Shown here piece by piece: positions 20,490-29,880 of a DNA stretch of 64,000 bases. Position numbers and translations under genes: made by a program. This DNA is from Nemophila menziesii (Eukaryota > Streptophyta > Magnoliopsida > Boraginales > Hydrophyllaceae): assembly GCA_029959085.1 (NCBI GenBank), contig JARWIR010000012.1, positions 25,154,590 through 25,218,589 of the forward strand, read 5' to 3'. Each line of letters opens with the position of its first letter. The stretch's first letter is position 1. Under the pieces are notes generated by a model that searched no databases, had not been told where the DNA came from, and worked only from the letters and a program-made list of their open reading frames with translations.

Positions 20490-22913
20490 ATGGGGGTTTC
20501 GTCAGACGGTTTTTTAGGGTTACAAAAGGACTTTACCTTTTCGGATTTGGGGAAGAACAAACCTAATTCAACAATCAGGAAGGCTAATAAAGTAGTAGAA
20601 AGATGCAGACAAAAATGGGGAAGTGGATTTAATGATGAGGATGGTCAAGAGGTGACGATGGCGTCGCTTGAACTTCTCAATCTATTGTGTGCTGCAGACC
20701 AAATTTCTCCTTTCATCGAGGTAACAAAGCTATTAAATATTGTTGGTTATGATTTCGGTTCTCCTTTTGTGCAGAAATCAAAAACAAAAAGAAATAGATT
20801 TGGGTGGAGGAGGCGAAGAGACGAACTAGAATGGGGTTACTTAGCACGCGGGTACAAACATATCAAAGGATGCCAAGACACCTCGATTTCTCCAAGATTA
20901 ACCATTGAGCCAGGTAGTAATTATTACTTTCTCATAATTAAAGAGTGTAACAGGAAGAAAATCACCACTTACCGAAGTCTTGGAAAGGATTACTCAACCT
21001 ACCGTAGAGTAATTAAGACACCCTATGAAGAGGGTAAAGGTTGGCACCTATATATACCCAAAGAGGATAGTGAAGCTGTTTCATTACCATCTTCTCAACT
21101 CTGCTCTCTTACTAGCTTCTTTCCAGATAACACCCTCACCTTTCAAGCTTTTTTTTTCACACTTACCGGCTCCTTTTGTTTTCTAATCACTGTGCTTTCT
21201 AGTATATTAGTTTCTATTAACTGTTCAGGTGCTACCATGGCGTCAAGAGATCACCATGCCTTACCTATAATACCTCTCAACGATCACAAAGCACGTAAAT
21301 TGGGAGTTATTAACATTGGTTCTAAGGCGAGACTTTCTGCTAGCATGAAGGAAGAGAAAGCTATTCTCATCAAGGCCATTGGAGACTCTGCCATCTACGC
21401 TGTGCAACTCAGGAAGCTAATAGAGGACAGATGGGGAATACAAGGGCACTACAGGTTAACCGATGTCAAGAATAATATGTTCAAGCTGGAGATTTTCAAC
21501 GAAAAAGAGTTCAAAAGAGTTTGGGAGATGAGACCTGGACTATATCAGAAGCTTCACTTAAGCATGACCATGTGGCCTCTTGTTGTTGATTTTAATGATT
21601 TGGCGGCAGATTATTCATCAATCTGGGTCCAAGTTAGAGGTTTGGCCTTTAAGCAAAACAATCTAGACACTATTAAAGCTCTCGAGGTATGCTTTATCAG
21701 AATAGAAGCTGTGGATCTTCCCAACAATCAAAACTGTGATGTGAAGATATTAAGGTTTAGAGCTAGAATCAACACCAAATATCCTCTACCCCCTGGAGCC
21801 TACCTTTACCAAGAGGAAGGCCCAGCTTGGGTAGTGTTCCAGTACGAAAATACGGGATTACTCTGTTTCAGGTGTGGAAGGATAGGACATCAATACGGAG
21901 ATTGCCCTAATAAAAGTGTTAAACAGGTGGAGGACATTGATGAGCGCAGGAAAGTCTCATGGAGCATCGATAACGTAGCAAAATTCCCACCTTTCAATCC
22001 GATTTATGGTCTTCATATAAAAAATAATGGAGAATTTACTAACTACTTTTATAGTGATAAATATATTAAAGATGCAGGTCCAAGCAACAGAACTAACAAT
22101 CCAATCAAGGGTATCCAGCTCCGAGATGATGATGAGGATGTTCTGAGCAAATTTAACTACACTAAGAAGAATGGAGATGGAAAAACGAGCAAGAATCATC
22201 ACGAAGATGAAGATAAGGACACAGAGGAACGAGAATGGGAGAGTTGGAATAAGCAAATTCATGACCTACGCAATGAATTACATGAATCTTCTTTAAAAAT
22301 GGAAGCATTCAAAAGAACTCATGGAATAACAGATGAGAGTGAGGAAGGGAATGAAGGAAGCATTCGAGCTGCGCTTATGGCATTTGAAGAACAAATGAAG
22401 AAGATCAAAGGGAAATACGTGGCAACTTCCAACAATACTTCTAATCAGTACATGGAGACTTCATCAAATTCTCAACAAGCTATAAAAAGAAGGAGGGAAG
22501 CGAGAGGAATTAGAATTGAATCTGGAAGTGGTGAAGTTAACTCAAAAATGGCTGGTAATTTCAAAAAATTAAGGGTAGTGGATCCAATTGAAGATTTTGT
22601 TAATAAAAATCAATTCAGTATCCTAGAGGATGAAAAAGAAGAAGCGGAAAGGAACTTTATAGTTAAAGAGAAGGGGAAGGAATCGAAGAAGGTTACAGAA
22701 GAAGTGGATGAAGAGAACTCGCAGTATGAACCTGAGGAAGAGGATGAGGGGAACTTCGAAAGTAGCGAAAATTACTTTGAGAAGGACTACGAAGGTGGAG
22801 GAGAGGACCACGATATGAATTTCCAGTATGCTGATGCTTTTGAGGATGAAGAGGAGGTTTTTGAAAAAAAGAACGGAGGCGGCAACTCCAAAAAAGCCGC
22901 AAAGATTAAGTGA
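20490..22913 (+). CDS. LINE ORF1 (DUF4283 and CCHC zinc knuckle)
   Basis: First ATG of a frame already open from before 20439; 807 residues from this ATG. ORF1 proteins bind LINE RNA and act as chaperones in the RNP. The recognisable part starts near a second ATG at 21237 ('MASRDHHALPIIPLND'): the DUF4283 fold with 'YRLTDVKNNMFKLEIFNE' and 'VQVRGLAFKQNN', then the CCHC knuckle 'CFRCGRIGHQYGDC' (about residue 459), a charged linker and an acidic tail. The first ~249 residues (20490-21236) are unlike usual ORF1s: a basic patch 'NRFGWRRRRDELEWG' and a hydrophobic segment 'SFCFLITVLSSILVSINCSG' just before the second ATG. This stretch may be a real extension or an open 5' leader. The stop TGA (22911-22913) overlaps the start of the ORF2 frame. 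Confidence 0.85.
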   Translation: MGVSSDGFLGLQKDFTFSDLGKNKPNSTIRKANKVVERCRQKWGSGFNDEDGQEVTMASLELLNLLCAADQISPFIEVTKLLNIVGYDFGSPFVQKSKTKRNRFGWRRRRDELEWGYLARGYKHIKGCQDTSISPRLTIEPGSNYYFLIIKECNRKKITTYRSLGKDYSTYRRVIKTPYEEGKGWHLYIPKEDSEAVSLPSSQLCSLTSFFPDNTLTFQAFFFTLTGSFCFLITVLSSILVSINCSGATMASRDHHALPIIPLNDHKARKLGVINIGSKARLSASMKEEKAILIKAIGDSAIYAVQLRKLIEDRWGIQGHYRLTDVKNNMFKLEIFNEKEFKRVWEMRPGLYQKLHLSMTMWPLVVDFNDLAADYSSIWVQVRGLAFKQNNLDTIKALEVCFIRIEAVDLPNNQNCDVKILRFRARINTKYPLPPGAYLYQEEGPAWVVFQYENTGLLCFRCGRIGHQYGDCPNKSVKQVEDIDERRKVSWSIDNVAKFPPFNPIYGLHIKNNGEFTNYFYSDKYIKDAGPSNRTNNPIKGIQLRDDDEDVLSKFNYTKKNGDGKTSKNHHEDEDKDTEEREWESWNKQIHDLRNELHESSLKMEAFKRTHGITDESEEGNEGSIRAALMAFEEQMKKIKGKYVATSNNTSNQYMETSSNSQQAIKRRREARGIRIESGSGEVNSKMAGNFKKLRVVDPIEDFVNKNQFSILEDEKEEAERNFIVKEKGKESKKVTEEVDEENSQYEPEEEDEGNFESSENYFEKDYEGGGEDHDMNFQYADAFEDEEEVFEKKNGGGNSKKAAKIK

Positions 22914-25900
22914 CGACTTTATTTTGGAATGTTCAGGGTTTACGAGCGCCCTTAACATTAACAAAAGCTAGCTCGTTGGTGGCTCAATACAGACCTGGTG
23001 TGGTGGCGTTTTGTGAGACGATGCTGAGAGAAGTGGACTCTCAAGATGTTTTGGCTCGGTTTGGTTTTGATAACTCGTTTTTTGTGGAACCCACTGGAAA
23101 GGCTTTTCATTCAGGAGGGTTCCTGGTTTTGTGGCACTCTTACGTGCACCTTAATATTGTCTTTAGTTGTAACTCCTTTATTATTGCTCGTATTAATGAA
23201 CTTTCTTTTAGTTATTATATGGTGTTTATTCATGCTCCTAATGACTTTAAACAAAGATTAGAAACTTGGAAAGAGATAACAAAATGGGGCGAAAGTTTCA
23301 ATGAACCATGGACTATTATTGGAGATTTCAATGAAATTCTCAATATTACAGAAAAAAATAGCAAGAATAGGGCCAATATGGATCATATTAACTCTTTCAT
23401 TGATTTTACTTGTTGTAATTCTCTTGCGGAAATTAACTCTAATGGGTGTTTCTTTACTTGGTCTAACATGATGGCAGGTTCAAAGAATGTGAAGACAAGA
23501 ATTGATAGGGGTCTGGCTACTTATGAATGGATGGAACGCTTCCCAAGATCACTTATACACATACCACCAGCGATAGGGTCGGACCACTCTCCTTTAATCC
23601 TTCTTTTCGATTTTAATAAAATAATAAAGGAAAAACAATTTAAATTTGAAACGAGATGGCTAGATGATGAGAATTGCAAAAAAATTATTGAAGAAAGTTG
23701 GCCTATCCCTAATAATAATAGCCCTATACCAAAATTCATTAAAAAAAGGGAATTCACAAAAAAAGAACTTAGCTCTTGGAGTAGGAAACACTTTAAAAAC
23801 CACGAAATTACTATTAAAAAACTTCAAGATAAACTGATAAAGCTTAATAATACTATAGACAAAGATACAACTGACGAGGAAATTATTATCAAAGAAAAAA
23901 TAAAAACAGAGTACGAGAAAGAAGAGAAATACTGGTGTGATAGAGCGAGACTTAATTGGCTCACGTATGGTGACAAGAATACTAAATACTTCCATTTGGC
24001 TACTATTAAAAGAAGGAAACTAAACAGAATAAATAGAATTATAAACTTAGAAGGTGATTGGACAGATGACCCTGAGAATATCAAAGAAAACTTCCAAGAA
24101 TTTTATAAAAGTCTCTTTAAAGAAAAAGGGTGCGAGGAAGAAACAATGAATAAAGCAGTTGAGTATATATCACCTCGAATTACCGAGGATATGAATAAAG
24201 AGTTAATAAAAAAACCAGATATTGAAGAAATAGAGAGAGCTGTTAAGGAACTGTCGGCAGCAAAAGCACCAGGACCGGATGGCTTAAACGGTAAGTTTTA
24301 TAAAGAATTTTGGGAAATTATTAAGAACGATGTGATACAGGTTGTTATGGACTTCTTTGAAAACAATCGATCTGTGGAAACTATAAACGATACGCTTATC
24401 ACACTAATCCCAAAAGGGAATATACAAGAGAATCTAGGAGACTTCAGACCCATATCCTGTGTCAATTTTATTTACAAAATCATCACAAAGATTCTATCCA
24501 ACCGACTAAGGGAGATTATGGACAAAATTATCTCACCCACACAATCAGCATTCATCAAAGGTAGGGCCATACAGGACAACATACTCATTGCCCAGGAAAT
24601 CTCTTTTTTTATGAGCAGGAAGAGAAAAGATAAGAAAAATTTGGCAGCAATCAAAATAGATATGGCTAAAGCTTATGATCAGGTAAGATGGCTTTTCCTT
24701 TTTAAGGTTTTGAGTAAATTAGGATTTTGTAGCAGATGGATCGATTGGATAAGGAATTGCATTACTTCAGTTTCTTTCTCTATAAACATCAACGGTGAAA
24801 GGCTAGAAAACTTTAAACCTGGAAGAGGACTCAGGCAAGGGGACCCTCTCTCCCCTTTCCTTTTTTCTATTATGACTGAATCTCTTATCAGCATTGTGGA
24901 CCATTTTGTCGACAATAAACTCTTTAATGGTATACGAATTAATAGAAACTGCCCTATTATTTCTCATCTTTTATTTGCAGATGACTCCCTTTTCTTCTTA
25001 GATTTAGATAATTCTAATATTGACTCTTTTAAAGAATGTCTTGATATATATTGTGAAGGATCTGGACAGGCTATTAACTTTAATAAATCGGCTATCAGTT
25101 TTAGTAAGGAATCAACAGAAGAAATCAAAATTTCAGTTGTGGAAAAAATGGGCATTAAAGAAACGAATGACTTGGGACATTATTTGGGTATCCCACTATG
25201 CCATAAAAGATCAAAGGTAGACTCTCTCGAGTGGATTGCTAATAAAGTGTTTAAAAATACAGAAGGTTGGAAAGCTAAACTCCTATCAGAAGGAGGCAAA
25301 GAAGTGCTCATCAAAGCAATCCTTCAAGCTATTCCAAATTATTATATGTCCATTTTTTCTTTTCCTATTAATTTCTGTAACAAACTTATCTCAGCTATTT
25401 CCAATTTTTGGTGGAATTCAGGTGAGAGAAACAAGATTCATTGGGTGGCTTGGGAAAAAATAACGGTAAATAAAATCATAGGGGGACTCGGCTTTAAAGA
25501 TTTCAAAAAAATGAACACAGTTCTTCTAGCCGCTCAAGCTTGGAGAATCATGCATAATCCAAATAACCTAGCAGCTAGACTCCTCAAAGGTATTTACTTT
25601 AATAAGTCTAGTTTTTTATCATGTAAAGTTAAACAAAGTAGAACCTGGAGTTGGGCAAGTTTAATGGAAGGTAGAGACTTTATTAAAAAATACGGTATCA
25701 AAAAAATAGGCGACGGGAAAGACACAGATATATGGAATGAAAGATGGTTAGATACAAAATGGAAATTAGAGAAACCAAAAGGATCGAACATTACAAAAGT
25801 TAATGAACTCATGAAGGAAGGAGGTGAGGAATGGAACCTCGAAACCTTAGATAACCTTTTCCACGAACCTATAATAAATTTGATAAAGAAAACAAAGATC

Positions 25901-27034
25901 AAAGAAGGTGATACTAAAGACAAATTCATATGGCCTTATTCAAAAAATGGTAATTACGATACAAAAACAGGTTATAAACTAATTATGGAGGAATACAACA
26001 ACAACAAGGCAACTACTACCAAAACAAGGGTTATGAAAGAAACAAAAATTTGGAAAAAAATATGGAAATCGAATATACCAAAAAAAATTAGATTATTTAT
26101 GTGGAGAGTAGTTAATAATGCTTTGCCCACTAGAGTTAATCTCTCCAAAAGGAAATGTGCAGATGGTAAAAACTGTCTATGGTGCAACCAAGATAAAGAA
26201 GATGTGGAACACCTACTCCTTCAATGCAATATGTGCAAAGATATATGGGCAGGATCGTTTTTACAAATCAAAATTCTAGATAGAATGGATGATAATATAG
26301 AAGACTGGTTTCTAAAAACGGTAAAGTCTTTCAAAAAAGGAGGGTGGGACGAGAAAGTAGTTCGAGACTTTATAATGATCAATCTCTGGAACATATGGAA
26401 AGCGAAAATGAAAGGCCTTCACGAGGGAACGGCAGCGAATGGAACAGTAATAAACAAGACATCGACAAAACTCATGCAGGAAATTCATGGCATCAACTGG
26501 GTTAAAGAAGGATATAAGGGATTCAATAACTTAATAGATCAAAATGAAACAAGAAACACGGATTACGAGGACGAAATCAACATATATTGCGATGCTTCTT
26601 TTTCGAACAAGTGGGAACCAACAGGAATTGCAATTGTATGGGAGCAAAGAGAGAACAATGAGATATCAAAAACAAGCAAAGCCATCGACTGCAATACAGT
26701 AGTAGAAGGAGAAGCAACAGCGGTTTTGGAAGCTACAAAGATAGCGAGAAGATACCACGAGAAAAGAGTTACCATCCACTCAGATAACCTTGAAGTGATT
26801 CAAGGTATAAAGCAGGTGTCAGCAGCTCGTTGGAACATCCAACCCATTCTTCGAAAAATTATTGGCACAACTGAGGAGCTCCGGCAGATTACTTTCAAAC
26901 ACATTAACAGGAAGCTCAACAGGAATGCGGATAAATTAGCGAAGGAAGCTAGACACGCAGCAACTTTTGTCAATCGGAATACGCTTAGTATTTCCGATCT
27001 CTCAGCGGCATTTAGTAGACTAGGAATAGGGTAA
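22910..27034 (+). CDS. LINE ORF2: endonuclease, reverse transcriptase, RNase H
   Basis: 1,374 codons read from the GTG at 22910; no ATG precedes the first endonuclease motif. Endonuclease (1-230): 'FWNVQGL', catalytic Glu in 'FCETML', 'IIGDFNE', 'TRIDRGLA', 'GSDHSPL'. RT (about 445-760): 'AKAPGPDGLNGKFYKEFW', 'DFRPISCVNFIYKIITKILS', 'IKIDMAKAYDQVRW', 'GRGLRQGDPLSPFLF', catalytic 'FADD' at 689-692. zf-RVT (about 1045-1105): 'CLWCNQDKEDVEHLLLQC'. RNase H (about 1220-1365): 'IYCDASFSNK', 'SDNLEVIQGI', and a C-terminal 'RNADKLAKEA'. All catalytic motifs are present. The frame begins in TAAGTGA, shared with the ORF1 stop, so translation must be coupled to ORF1 by non-AUG reinitiation or -1 frameshift. 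Confidence 0.95.
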   Translation: MTTLFWNVQGLRAPLTLTKASSLVAQYRPGVVAFCETMLREVDSQDVLARFGFDNSFFVEPTGKAFHSGGFLVLWHSYVHLNIVFSCNSFIIARINELSFSYYMVFIHAPNDFKQRLETWKEITKWGESFNEPWTIIGDFNEILNITEKNSKNRANMDHINSFIDFTCCNSLAEINSNGCFFTWSNMMAGSKNVKTRIDRGLATYEWMERFPRSLIHIPPAIGSDHSPLILLFDFNKIIKEKQFKFETRWLDDENCKKIIEESWPIPNNNSPIPKFIKKREFTKKELSSWSRKHFKNHEITIKKLQDKLIKLNNTIDKDTTDEEIIIKEKIKTEYEKEEKYWCDRARLNWLTYGDKNTKYFHLATIKRRKLNRINRIINLEGDWTDDPENIKENFQEFYKSLFKEKGCEEETMNKAVEYISPRITEDMNKELIKKPDIEEIERAVKELSAAKAPGPDGLNGKFYKEFWEIIKNDVIQVVMDFFENNRSVETINDTLITLIPKGNIQENLGDFRPISCVNFIYKIITKILSNRLREIMDKIISPTQSAFIKGRAIQDNILIAQEISFFMSRKRKDKKNLAAIKIDMAKAYDQVRWLFLFKVLSKLGFCSRWIDWIRNCITSVSFSININGERLENFKPGRGLRQGDPLSPFLFSIMTESLISIVDHFVDNKLFNGIRINRNCPIISHLLFADDSLFFLDLDNSNIDSFKECLDIYCEGSGQAINFNKSAISFSKESTEEIKISVVEKMGIKETNDLGHYLGIPLCHKRSKVDSLEWIANKVFKNTEGWKAKLLSEGGKEVLIKAILQAIPNYYMSIFSFPINFCNKLISAISNFWWNSGERNKIHWVAWEKITVNKIIGGLGFKDFKKMNTVLLAAQAWRIMHNPNNLAARLLKGIYFNKSSFLSCKVKQSRTWSWASLMEGRDFIKKYGIKKIGDGKDTDIWNERWLDTKWKLEKPKGSNITKVNELMKEGGEEWNLETLDNLFHEPIINLIKKTKIKEGDTKDKFIWPYSKNGNYDTKTGYKLIMEEYNNNKATTTKTRVMKETKIWKKIWKSNIPKKIRLFMWRVVNNALPTRVNLSKRKCADGKNCLWCNQDKEDVEHLLLQCNMCKDIWAGSFLQIKILDRMDDNIEDWFLKTVKSFKKGGWDEKVVRDFIMINLWNIWKAKMKGLHEGTAANGTVINKTSTKLMQEIHGINWVKEGYKGFNNLIDQNETRNTDYEDEINIYCDASFSNKWEPTGIAIVWEQRENNEISKTSKAIDCNTVVEGEATAVLEATKIARRYHEKRVTIHSDNLEVIQGIKQVSAARWNIQPILRKIIGTTEELRQITFKHINRKLNRNADKLAKEARHAATFVNRNTLSISDLSAAFSRLGIG

Positions 27035-27054
27035 TTTTGTTGTTTTTTTTGTTA

Positions 27055-27070
27055 GGGTGCTTTTGCACCC
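27055..27070 (+). other. 3' UTR hairpin just before the LINE poly(A)
   Basis: GGGTGC-TTTT-GCACCC forms a perfect 6-bp GC-rich stem with a four-base loop in the RNA, 12 nt before the poly(A). Short 3' stem-loops guide template recognition in some non-LTR elements, so a role in reverse-transcriptase binding is plausible. It would also resemble a terminator, but it lies inside a pol II-type unit. Confidence 0.6.
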
Positions 27071-27095
27071 TCTCGATGTCCAAAAAAAAAAAAAA

Positions 27096-27110
27096 AAGAC
27101 GTGTATGACC
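27096..27110. repeat. LINE target-site duplication, right copy
   Basis: AAGACGTGTATGACC, identical to 20298-20312. The first two A bases could also belong to the poly(A). Confidence 0.95.
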
Positions 27111-27653
27111 GAGATGTTTTTTTTTTAAGTTAAAAAAGTTTGTATTAAAAATAATTAATCAAGAAGGAAAATTCCGCTCTAATTGAAACAAGAAAACCAA
27201 AGTCATTACAATTAAACAAATAAAAGACAAAAGATGAATAACAAATACCAATTAAAGAGGGGAAATAAATATAAAACACTTTCGCAATCTAAACAGACAA
27301 CAGTAGTCTTGTAAGATGTTCTTTTAATCCCATGAAACATGATTTGTGTGTGAGATTTAGCTATACTTTTAAAGTCTTCAAGGATAGACATACTTTTCGA
27401 AAAGCAGTACGTACGTAGAGACTGTATAGCAGACTAGCTGCGGCATCAGATTCAATACTAGTGTATTGTGAAGTAAATTCTAAAACGAAACTTTAACACC
27501 ACGAATTGTCTTAACTTCTACTTCATAACTGGAGGAGATGAGGCTATGCCTAGCAAGACCAGAAATAACTTCACCCTTTCAAATTCTTACAACCGTGGTG
27601 GCTACTGCTTTTCCTAAATAAAAGATTGCGAAAATAATGATTGAAGTGTAATT
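27111..27653. other. Intergenic, no supported gene
   Basis: AT-rich up to about 27300. Between 27300 and 27590 the minus strand has short protein-like open pieces (for example 'SIESDAAASLLYSL') broken by stops. I could not tie them to a family. Confidence 0.4.
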
Positions 27654-28031
27654 TTATGGGGAAGACCAAGTAGAAAATGGGATGACTGAAGAGGCAGCAT
27701 CCTTAACAAGGATAAAGGAAGAATCATATGGGCAATTCTCAAACGCTCCAACCGTTTTCCAAAACATCAAAGCCTCCATGCACTGCCCCAATAAACCACA
27801 ACCAAAGCCCAAAACAACAAGTTTCCTAAAACCAAAGCACCTACCAACCTTGTAAACTAGTTGGCCCCAAACAAACCCAAAAAGAAAAAAGGCCACTTTG
27901 CCAAAAAAGTTGGGCTTCTCATCTTTCCCAAAACTAGATTTCACAACGCCAAGCAGATCGGAGAAGGGACCAAAGTAGGATAAAAGGGCGGCGATGGTGA
28001 AACAAGTAGATGGAAGAGCCGCCACTGCCAT
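27654..28031 (-). CDS. Hypothetical hydrophobic protein, 125 residues
   Basis: I do not recognise this protein. The ATG at 28031 opens a frame of 125 residues. The N-terminal part 'STCFTIAALLSYFGPFSDLL' is hydrophobic. A second hydrophobic segment 'KVAFFLFGFVWGQLVYKVG' and a third 'KLVVLGFGCGLLGQCMEAL' look like membrane helices, separated by a basic linker 'SSFGKDEKPNFFGK'. The strong codon pattern and absence of stops suggest coding, but the length is short. It could be one exon of a larger gene or a remnant. A purine microsatellite and a short minus-strand open frame (28194-28451) lie upstream. Confidence 0.35.
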   Translation of the reverse strand: MAVAALPSTCFTIAALLSYFGPFSDLLGVVKSSFGKDEKPNFFGKVAFFLFGFVWGQLVYKVGRCFGFRKLVVLGFGCGLLGQCMEALMFWKTVGAFENCPYDSSFILVKDAASSVIPFSTWSSP

Positions 28032-28451
28032 CCACTTCGCATGGAACCTTACATCCCCAACGAAGGATAAATTTGGAAATCAGTGACGGTAGAAAACAAT
28101 TTCTTTATGGGATTAAAGGGACATATCAGCCAATTGCATAAATGAAGGAGACGTTTTTAGGAACCAGCAACTATGGAAAGAGATCAAAGGCCATCAAGGA
28201 AGGATGAGTGTAGATTTTAAGCCGATTGGAGAAAAAATGGTTGTCAGTTCATCAATTAGGAAGCTATATGTCTGGGAGGGTTGAGGGATGACTGGGACAT
28301 GATACTTAGGATAACACACAGGAGAAACACAAGGAGAAATTTTAAGGAAAATGAAGAAGGAAAAGAAATGTGTGGAGGTTTTCATCACCGATAGGAACAT
28401 CAGTAATGGTGGTCGTGAAAGGTTTAGGACACTAGGGTTTGAGCTTGACAA

Positions 28452-28453
<2 letters not shown>
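28032..28453. other. No supported gene
   Basis: The minus strand 28451-28194 stays open for about 85 codons (Ser/Pro/Phe-rich) up to the AG microsatellite, but no family or splice structure is evident. It may be leader sequence of the hypothetical gene at 27654-28031. Confidence 0.35.

Positions 28454-28522
<69 letters not shown>
28454..28522. repeat. (GA)n microsatellite
   Basis: An unbroken GA run of about 69 bp (some 34 units). Stretches like this often lie in plant 5' leaders or promoters, here upstream of minus-strand open frames. Confidence 0.97.
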
Positions 28523-28525
<3 letters not shown>

Positions 28526-28819
28526 CGTTTTATGGGCCAAATCCACTCTAAATGGATCAAGTTGACTCAATTAATTACAACGATGTAATTCAAATGTAAG
28601 AACTATAGAAAATGTAATTTTGTGTAATTTTATTACTATAATATATATAAAATAATATTATATATTTTAGATAATTGTTCTATAATATTTACATTTAATA
28701 TAATTCGATATGACTCTAGGATTATACACTAATAAGAAAGTTTAAATCATAGATTATTATCATGTGTTGTCTTGACTCGTGTTGTAAGTGATTAGGTTTG
28801 AATTTCCTTAATATACCCC

Positions 28820-29880
28820 TTCAAGACTTGGTTTGAAAAGCTCGAGCTCATACTTCACCCCTAGAAGAACTTGGACGACTATTTTGAAATCTCAACTACC
28901 CACAAAAATCAAAAAACACTATCTAGCGTCTTTGCAAGAATGTTTTGTCTACATAGGCTAATAATTACATACGTAAGCATGCAACAAACTCAATATCTAA
29001 AATCCGCAATATTGAGATGAAAACTATTGATCTTGGGTGAGGCTGGCTTGGTACATTTCCACAATGAATTTTATGACCCGTATAATGTCTACCTCCAGTT
29101 TGATATCTGGTTTAATGCGCTCCTTAAGCTATTATTTCTGGTCAATGCAGTTGGAAGATATATAGTTGAACTAGCTACTACTATAGCTTGGCAAGCTTGG
29201 AAAAGTAGAATCCATTACCAGTTTAATGGGATCTCGCACGTGATCCCTAAAGCTTGTAGATTATATGAGAGTATAAAGAGGCATCTTTTCTTAATTTAGA
29301 AAAAAAGAAATAACTTACGCTTGCATTATCGTTTATTTACTTCGGGCTATGATACTAATTAATTGATTAACTACAACTACTAGATGTAAAACAAAAAAGT
29401 GGATAAATCTCTCCTTCTAATATGATGAAAATCACATGCTATATTGCTTATAATATTGTTACTAATAATGCAAGACTGTTTCGATTATCAGGGATGAACA
29501 TAAACTTTTATAAATAAAATTGTTTTAAGCTTTATGAACGAGTCTCCCACGGAAGCAAAAGTCATAGGCATTAGAAATGTTGTTCTCTTATCCAAAATCT
29601 ACCTTACAAAGGGTTTTATTATGGAGAACGATTGTGAGATTCTAATGAAACGACTCCAAAGCAAAACTAGTTGTTTGGTTAGGAAATTGTTCAATATCTA
29701 TCGAATATTGTCTTTGTTATTGGTAATTGTGATATTAATTTATCCTGCATATCGAGGAAGCTTAATTATTTTATCGATTGACTTGTTAAATATTAGTTGT
29801 GTAGATTGTTGTTTAGTGATTGAGTGCATGAGTGGTATATCTAACTTTCTAATTAGTTTATTTATTCTTATTTGATCGTA
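28820..29880 (+). pseudogene. LINE ORF2 3' remnant (post-RT linker and RNase H)
   Basis: On the plus strand 29027-29299 contains 'TIAWQAWKSRIHYQFNG', the W-x-x-W-K-x-R motif that follows zf-RVT in plant LINEs. 29534-29700 contains 'ESPTEAKVIGIRNVVLLSK' and 'IMENDCEILMKRLQSKTS', the middle of an RVT_3 RNase H with its Asp. The two parts are separated by non-coding AT-rich sequence and have no start, so this is a decayed fragment. Confidence 0.6.

Larger units (their letters stand above)
20313..27095 (+). mobile_element. Complete L1-type LINE with both ORFs open
   Basis: 6,783 bp flanked by a perfect 15-bp duplication and ending in a poly(A) of about 15-17 bases that runs into it. It has a pyrimidine-rich 5' leader (20330-20440), ORF1 with a DUF4283 domain and CCHC knuckle, and ORF2 with endonuclease, reverse transcriptase, zf-RVT and RNase H, all without stops or frameshifts. 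A short 3' UTR has a perfect hairpin next to the poly(A). Plant L1 elements insert by endonuclease nicking and reverse transcription primed from the target. Intact frames and perfect duplications imply a recent, possibly active copy. A truncated relative lies at about 54.8-56.5 kb. Confidence 0.96.

Noticed and set aside
27061..27095. Bacterial-style terminator (hairpin plus homopolymer)
   Set aside because: The run after the stem is A on the transcribed strand, it lies at the 3' end of a LINE, and the context is eukaryotic.
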